A DNA stretch of 9,559 nt from an uncultured Spartobacteria bacterium (GTDB lineage Bacteria > Verrucomicrobiota > Verrucomicrobiia > Chthoniobacterales > Terrimicrobiaceae): NCBI GenBank assembly GCA_903915315.1, contig CAIWSO010000470.1, positions 1-9,559 on the forward strand. The letters run 5' to 3'. Each line of letters starts with the position of its first letter. The first letter of the stretch is position 1. The notes under the pieces are model-generated. The model searched no databases. It saw only the letters and a list, made by a program, of their open reading frames with translations, and was not told where the DNA came from. This document shows positions 6,616-9,559 of the stretch, piece by piece. The position numbers and the translations under genes are program-made.

Positions 6616-7002
6616 ATGAAACTGAGCCGGGAAGCACGCCGCCAATCCAAAGATCTCTTCGAGATGGCCCATGTCGATGGTCGCCTCGACGAGAATCGTT
6701 TGCGATCTATCTTTGACGAAATCGCCACAAAAAAACCCAGAAACTACATCCAAATGCTGAAGTTTCTGACTCGGTTGGTGCGCTTGGAAGTGTCCAAGTA
6801 CCATGCCAAAATTCAAAGCGCCTCCCCGCTCACTGAAGTCAAAGCCCGCGAGATCCAAGCCAGTCTCACAGAAAAATTCGGCCGCATCACAGCGGAATTC
6901 CATCACACCCCCGACCTCATCGGCGGTCTACGTATTCAACTCGGCAGCAATGTCTGGGACGGCAGCATCAAATCCCGTCTCGAAGCAATCAAACAATCCT
7001 AA
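6616..7002 (+). CDS. atpH: ATP synthase F1 subunit delta, short form
   Basis: Delta joins the b stalk to the N-termini of the alpha subunits. Its C-terminal half is canonical, ending in DLIGGLRIQLGSNVWDGS followed by IKSRLE, the classic delta signature. The protein is only 128 aa, against about 175-180 in most bacteria. Compared by eye with E. coli, the first helix (SREARRQSKDLFEMAH) and the last N-terminal-domain helix (about 40-65) are recognisable, but roughly 45 residues between them, about two helices of the six-helix bundle, are absent. There is no room for a missed upstream start: atpF ends 9 bases before ATG 6616, and I see no sign of a frameshift. I recall similarly short delta proteins in Verrucomicrobiota, so this may be normal for the lineage rather than damage. 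Confidence 0.9.
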   Translation: MKLSREARRQSKDLFEMAHVDGRLDENRLRSIFDEIATKKPRNYIQMLKFLTRLVRLEVSKYHAKIQSASPLTEVKAREIQASLTEKFGRITAEFHHTPDLIGGLRIQLGSNVWDGSIKSRLEAIKQS

Positions 7003-7014
7003 TTCCTAAGACTC

Positions 7015-8550
7015 ATGAGCAACATCGTCCTCGAACTCGAATCGAAAATCAGCGCCATCAAAAGCAACTCGGCCAAACAAACCAATGTCGGCATCGTCCG
7101 TGAAATCGGTGACGGTATCGCCCGCATCGAAGGCCTGAGTGACGCCAAACTGAACGAGATGCTGGAATTCCCAGGTGGGATCATCGGCCTCGCCCTCAAC
7201 TTGGAAGAAACCGAAGTGGGCGCAATCATCCTCGGCGATTTCACCAAAATCCGCGAAGGTGACGAAGTCAAAACCACTGGTCGCCTCCTGCAGGTTCCTG
7301 TAGGAAAAGGCCTCCTCGGCCGCGTAACCGATTCCCTTGGTCGCCCGATCGATGGCAAAGGCCCCATCGCAGGCACAACCAACTACCCCGTTGAAAAAAT
7401 CGCTCCCGGCATTATCAAACGCCGCAGCGTCAGCCAACCCGTACAAACCGGAATCATGAGCATCGACGCGATGATTCCTGTGGGTCGTGGTCAACGCGAA
7501 CTCATCATCGGCGACCGCGCTACCGGCAAAACAACGATCGCGTTGGACACGATGATCAACCAAGCGAAAATCAACCGCGCCGCTGAAGAAAGTGGCGATC
7601 CGAATTTCCGCCCGATCTACTCGATCTACGTCGCTGTAGGACAAAAGAACGCAAACATCGCCCGCGTGGTCACCGCCCTCGAAAAGAACGACGCTCTTAA
7701 ATACACGATCATTGTCGCGGCAACCGCCTCGGATTCCGCCGCCGACCAATACATCGCCCCCTTCTCCGGTGCTGCCATGGGTGAATGGTTCATGGATAAT
7801 GGCATGGATGCCCTTATCGTATTTGACGATTTGACAAAGCATGCTTTTGCCTATCGCCAGATTTCACTCTTGCTCAAGCGCCCATCCGGTCGTGAAGCTT
7901 ATCCTGGCGACGTATTCTATCTCCACAGTCGCTTGCTCGAGCGCTCCGCTCGCCTTGCTGAGGATTGCGGCAATGGTTCCCTCACGGCCCTGCCGATCAT
8001 TGAGACGCAAGCCGGTGACGTGTCCGCCTACATTCCAACGAACGTCATCTCGATCACAGACGGCCAGATTTATTTGGAAACCGATTTGTTCTACCAAGGC
8101 ATCCGTCCCGCCATCTCAGTCGGTCTGTCGGTTTCCCGCGTGGGTTCCGCCGCTCAAATCAAGGCCATGAAGCAGGTCGCCGGCAAGATCAAGGGTGACC
8201 TTGCTCAATACCGCGAGTTGGCCGCATTCGCCCAGTTCGGATCCGACCTGGATGCTCGCACAAAGTCGACCCTCGAGCGAGGTGCCCGCATCGTGGAGCT
8301 CTTCAAGCAAGCTCAATACAACCCGATCGCAGTCGAAATGCAGGCCACTGTCCTCTGGGCCATGCAAAAAGGTCTCTTTGATCCGATCGCTGTCGATAAA
8401 GTCAAAGAAACCCAAAACAAATTCGTGGAATTCATTTCCACACGCAAATCCGGCATCTTGGAAAAACTCGGCAAAAAACGCCAGTTCGACGAGGAAGTGG
8501 AAAAGGAACTCGCCGCCGCACTCGAAGAATTCAAGGCCTTTAATCGTTGA
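7015..8550 (+). CDS. atpA: ATP synthase F1 subunit alpha
   Basis: Alpha alternates with beta in the F1 hexamer, holds the non-catalytic nucleotide sites and supplies the arginine finger to catalytic sites. The 511-aa length is standard. Features seen: the N-terminal beta-barrel block (VGIVREIGDGIARIEGLSD), the VPVGKGLLGRV segment, Walker A GDRATGKT (166-173), the Walker B region ALIVFDDLTKHA, the alpha signature SVGLSVSRVGSAAQ with Arg375 as arginine finger (E. coli Arg376), and YRELAAFAQFGSDLD. Walker A has Ala169 where most alpha subunits have Gln (GDRQTGKT). The N-terminal helix that contacts delta is about three residues shorter than in E. coli, next to a short delta. No Shine-Dalgarno is present (CCTAAGACTC before ATG). 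It lies 12 bases after atpH and 6 bases before atpG. Confidence 0.98.
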   Translation: MSNIVLELESKISAIKSNSAKQTNVGIVREIGDGIARIEGLSDAKLNEMLEFPGGIIGLALNLEETEVGAIILGDFTKIREGDEVKTTGRLLQVPVGKGLLGRVTDSLGRPIDGKGPIAGTTNYPVEKIAPGIIKRRSVSQPVQTGIMSIDAMIPVGRGQRELIIGDRATGKTTIALDTMINQAKINRAAEESGDPNFRPIYSIYVAVGQKNANIARVVTALEKNDALKYTIIVAATASDSAADQYIAPFSGAAMGEWFMDNGMDALIVFDDLTKHAFAYRQISLLLKRPSGREAYPGDVFYLHSRLLERSARLAEDCGNGSLTALPIIETQAGDVSAYIPTNVISITDGQIYLETDLFYQGIRPAISVGLSVSRVGSAAQIKAMKQVAGKIKGDLAQYRELAAFAQFGSDLDARTKSTLERGARIVELFKQAQYNPIAVEMQATVLWAMQKGLFDPIAVDKVKETQNKFVEFISTRKSGILEKLGKKRQFDEEVEKELAAALEEFKAFNR

Positions 8551-8556
8551 TCTACC

Positions 8557-9423
8557 ATGGCCAACCTTAGAGAGATCCGCCGACGCATCAAGTCGGTCAA
8601 AAACACTTCGCAGATCACCAAAGCCATGCAGATGGTGGCGGCATCAAAAATGCGCAAAGCCCAACAGGCCGCGCTCAGCGGACGCGACTACGCGATGCTT
8701 CTGAATCGTGTGATCGTTTCCCTTCGCGATAACATTGATCCTTCCTCGCACCCGCTCCTCGAGCAACGCGAAGTGAAAAACGAACTTGTCATTCTCATGA
8801 CGAGCGATAAAGGACTTTGCGGCGGTCTCAATACCAACGTTCTTCGTGAAGTAGGTTCATTCAATGCCAAGACCACGCAATTTGTGGCTATCGGACGCAA
8901 GGGAGTTCAATTCCTTGCCCGTACCGGTCGCAACATGATCGCTGATTTTCCCTTGGAGGAACGCCCAACTTTTGCGAAGTCCAAACAGATCTCCCGATTC
9001 TGCCGCGAGAAATTCCTAGATGGCACTGTGGACAAGGTCACCATCCTCTTCCCACGCTTTGTCAACACTCTATCGCAAGTACCAGTCGCGCTCCCGATCC
9101 TACCACTCACTTGCCTTGAGGAAGTCGGCATCAAAAGCAACTACGAGCCATCCGAACCCATCGAAAGCGGCATCGAGTTTGAACCCTCTCCCGCAGCTGT
9201 TTTGGATGCAATCCTCCCCTCCTACATCCATTACATCGTCTATCAGGCCCAACTCACCTCGCGTGCCTCAGAGCAAAGCGCTCGAATGGTCGCGATGAAG
9301 AGCGCCACGGACAACGCAAAGAATTTGGTCAAGGATCTCACACTCGAATACAACACGGCCCGTCAGGCCAGTATTACGAACGAGATTCTCGAGATTTCCA
9401 CGGCTCAACTCGCCCTCGGATAA
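8557..9423 (+). CDS. atpG: ATP synthase F1 subunit gamma
   Basis: Gamma is the central rotating shaft that couples the c-ring to the catalytic beta subunits. At 288 aa it matches E. coli (287). The N-terminal helix (MANLREIRRRIKSVKNTSQI, then TKAMQMVAASKMRKAQ) and C-terminal helix (SARMVAMKSATDNAKNLVKD, ending EILEISTAQLALG) are the two conserved strands of the coiled-coil shaft. Between them lies the Rossmann-like domain with the conserved MTSDKGLCGGLN. No Shine-Dalgarno is visible before ATG (GTTGATCTACC). It is the last gene of the operon in this window: a strong terminator begins 29 bases after its stop, so atpD and atpC are not read through in the usual way. Confidence 0.98.
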   Translation: MANLREIRRRIKSVKNTSQITKAMQMVAASKMRKAQQAALSGRDYAMLLNRVIVSLRDNIDPSSHPLLEQREVKNELVILMTSDKGLCGGLNTNVLREVGSFNAKTTQFVAIGRKGVQFLARTGRNMIADFPLEERPTFAKSKQISRFCREKFLDGTVDKVTILFPRFVNTLSQVPVALPILPLTCLEEVGIKSNYEPSEPIESGIEFEPSPAAVLDAILPSYIHYIVYQAQLTSRASEQSARMVAMKSATDNAKNLVKDLTLEYNTARQASITNEILEISTAQLALG

Positions 9424-9452
9424 TTCGTCAGAAAATTTCTGTCTCTTGAAAG

Positions 9453-9483
9453 GAATGCCGTTGAAAAACGGCATTCTTTTTTT
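9453..9483 (+). terminator. Intrinsic terminator after atpG
   Basis: GAATGCCGTT (9453-9462) pairs perfectly with AACGGCATTC (9467-9476) around a GAAA tetraloop, directly followed by seven T (9477-9483). The stem can be extended by A-T pairs into the T tract. This is a textbook rho-independent terminator on the + strand, 29 bases after the atpG stop. Confidence 0.92.
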
Positions 9484-9559
9484 CGGCACTGATCAGGAGG
9501 CGAGATCCGTCGTGGCTCGTCATACCATTGTCTCTTTGAAATTAGACTTTAAAACCGCA
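9484..9559. other. Downstream spacer to window end; no confirmed gene
   Basis: These 76 bases hold no recognisable atpD start. AGGAGG (9495-9500) is followed 11 bases later by GTG (9512), which opens a frame of 16 codons (starting VARHTIVSLKLD) that runs off the window. It is the only + strand frame open to the end from here. It is too short to identify and could be chance. Confidence 0.3.

Noticed and set aside
1..9559. Searched for mobile elements, CRISPR repeats, phage, toxin-antitoxin or defence genes
   Set aside because: No repeat arrays, transposase or integrase motifs, or such gene types are visible; all genes are core functions except the two poorly known proteins reported.

Overview
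This is an ordinary core-genome stretch of a bacterial chromosome of moderately high GC, probably next to the replication origin. Every convincing gene lies on the + strand. The protein types, a short ATP synthase delta subunit of a style I associate with Verrucomicrobiota, and the general lack of Shine-Dalgarno sequences suggest a member of the PVC group, most likely Verrucomicrobiota. That placement comes from recognition by eye, not from a tree.

Layout. (1) A tRNA-Leu(UAG) at 7-88. (2) A gene-free stretch at 89-519 with two tandem DnaA boxes (347-366), a candidate oriC and/or autoregulated dnaA promoter. (3) A compact block: dnaA (520-1863), a DEDDy-type RNase H-fold exonuclease (1889-2428), a TPR-type protein of unknown role (2425-3699) and a MidA/NDUFAF7-family methyltransferase (about 3696-4685). 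The last three genes meet by 4-base stop/start overlaps. (4) A 151-base leader with a possible promoter and an 8-bp inverted repeat. (5) The ATP synthase genes atpB-atpE-atpF-atpH-atpA-atpG (4837-9423): subunits a, c, b, delta, alpha and gamma. (6) A strong intrinsic terminator at 9453-9483 directly after atpG. The catalytic beta and the epsilon genes (atpD, atpC) are not in the window and do not follow atpG as they usually do.

How the genes work together. DnaA starts replication, and the boxes upstream are its likely target. The atp genes encode the whole Fo sector (a, c, b) plus the delta stalk subunit and alpha and gamma of F1. Key residues are present in a (Arg214), c (Glu66) and alpha (Walker A, Arg375). 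The c subunit lacks the usual Na+ ligands, so H+ coupling is expected. A perfect 12-bp hairpin sits between atpE and atpF, where it could help give the higher c-subunit output the complex needs.

I found no mobile element, CRISPR array, phage gene, defence system or clearly new system. The points most worth checking are the atpE/atpF hairpin, the terminator that ends the operon before atpD, the short delta subunit, the tandem DnaA boxes and the lack of Shine-Dalgarno sequences.
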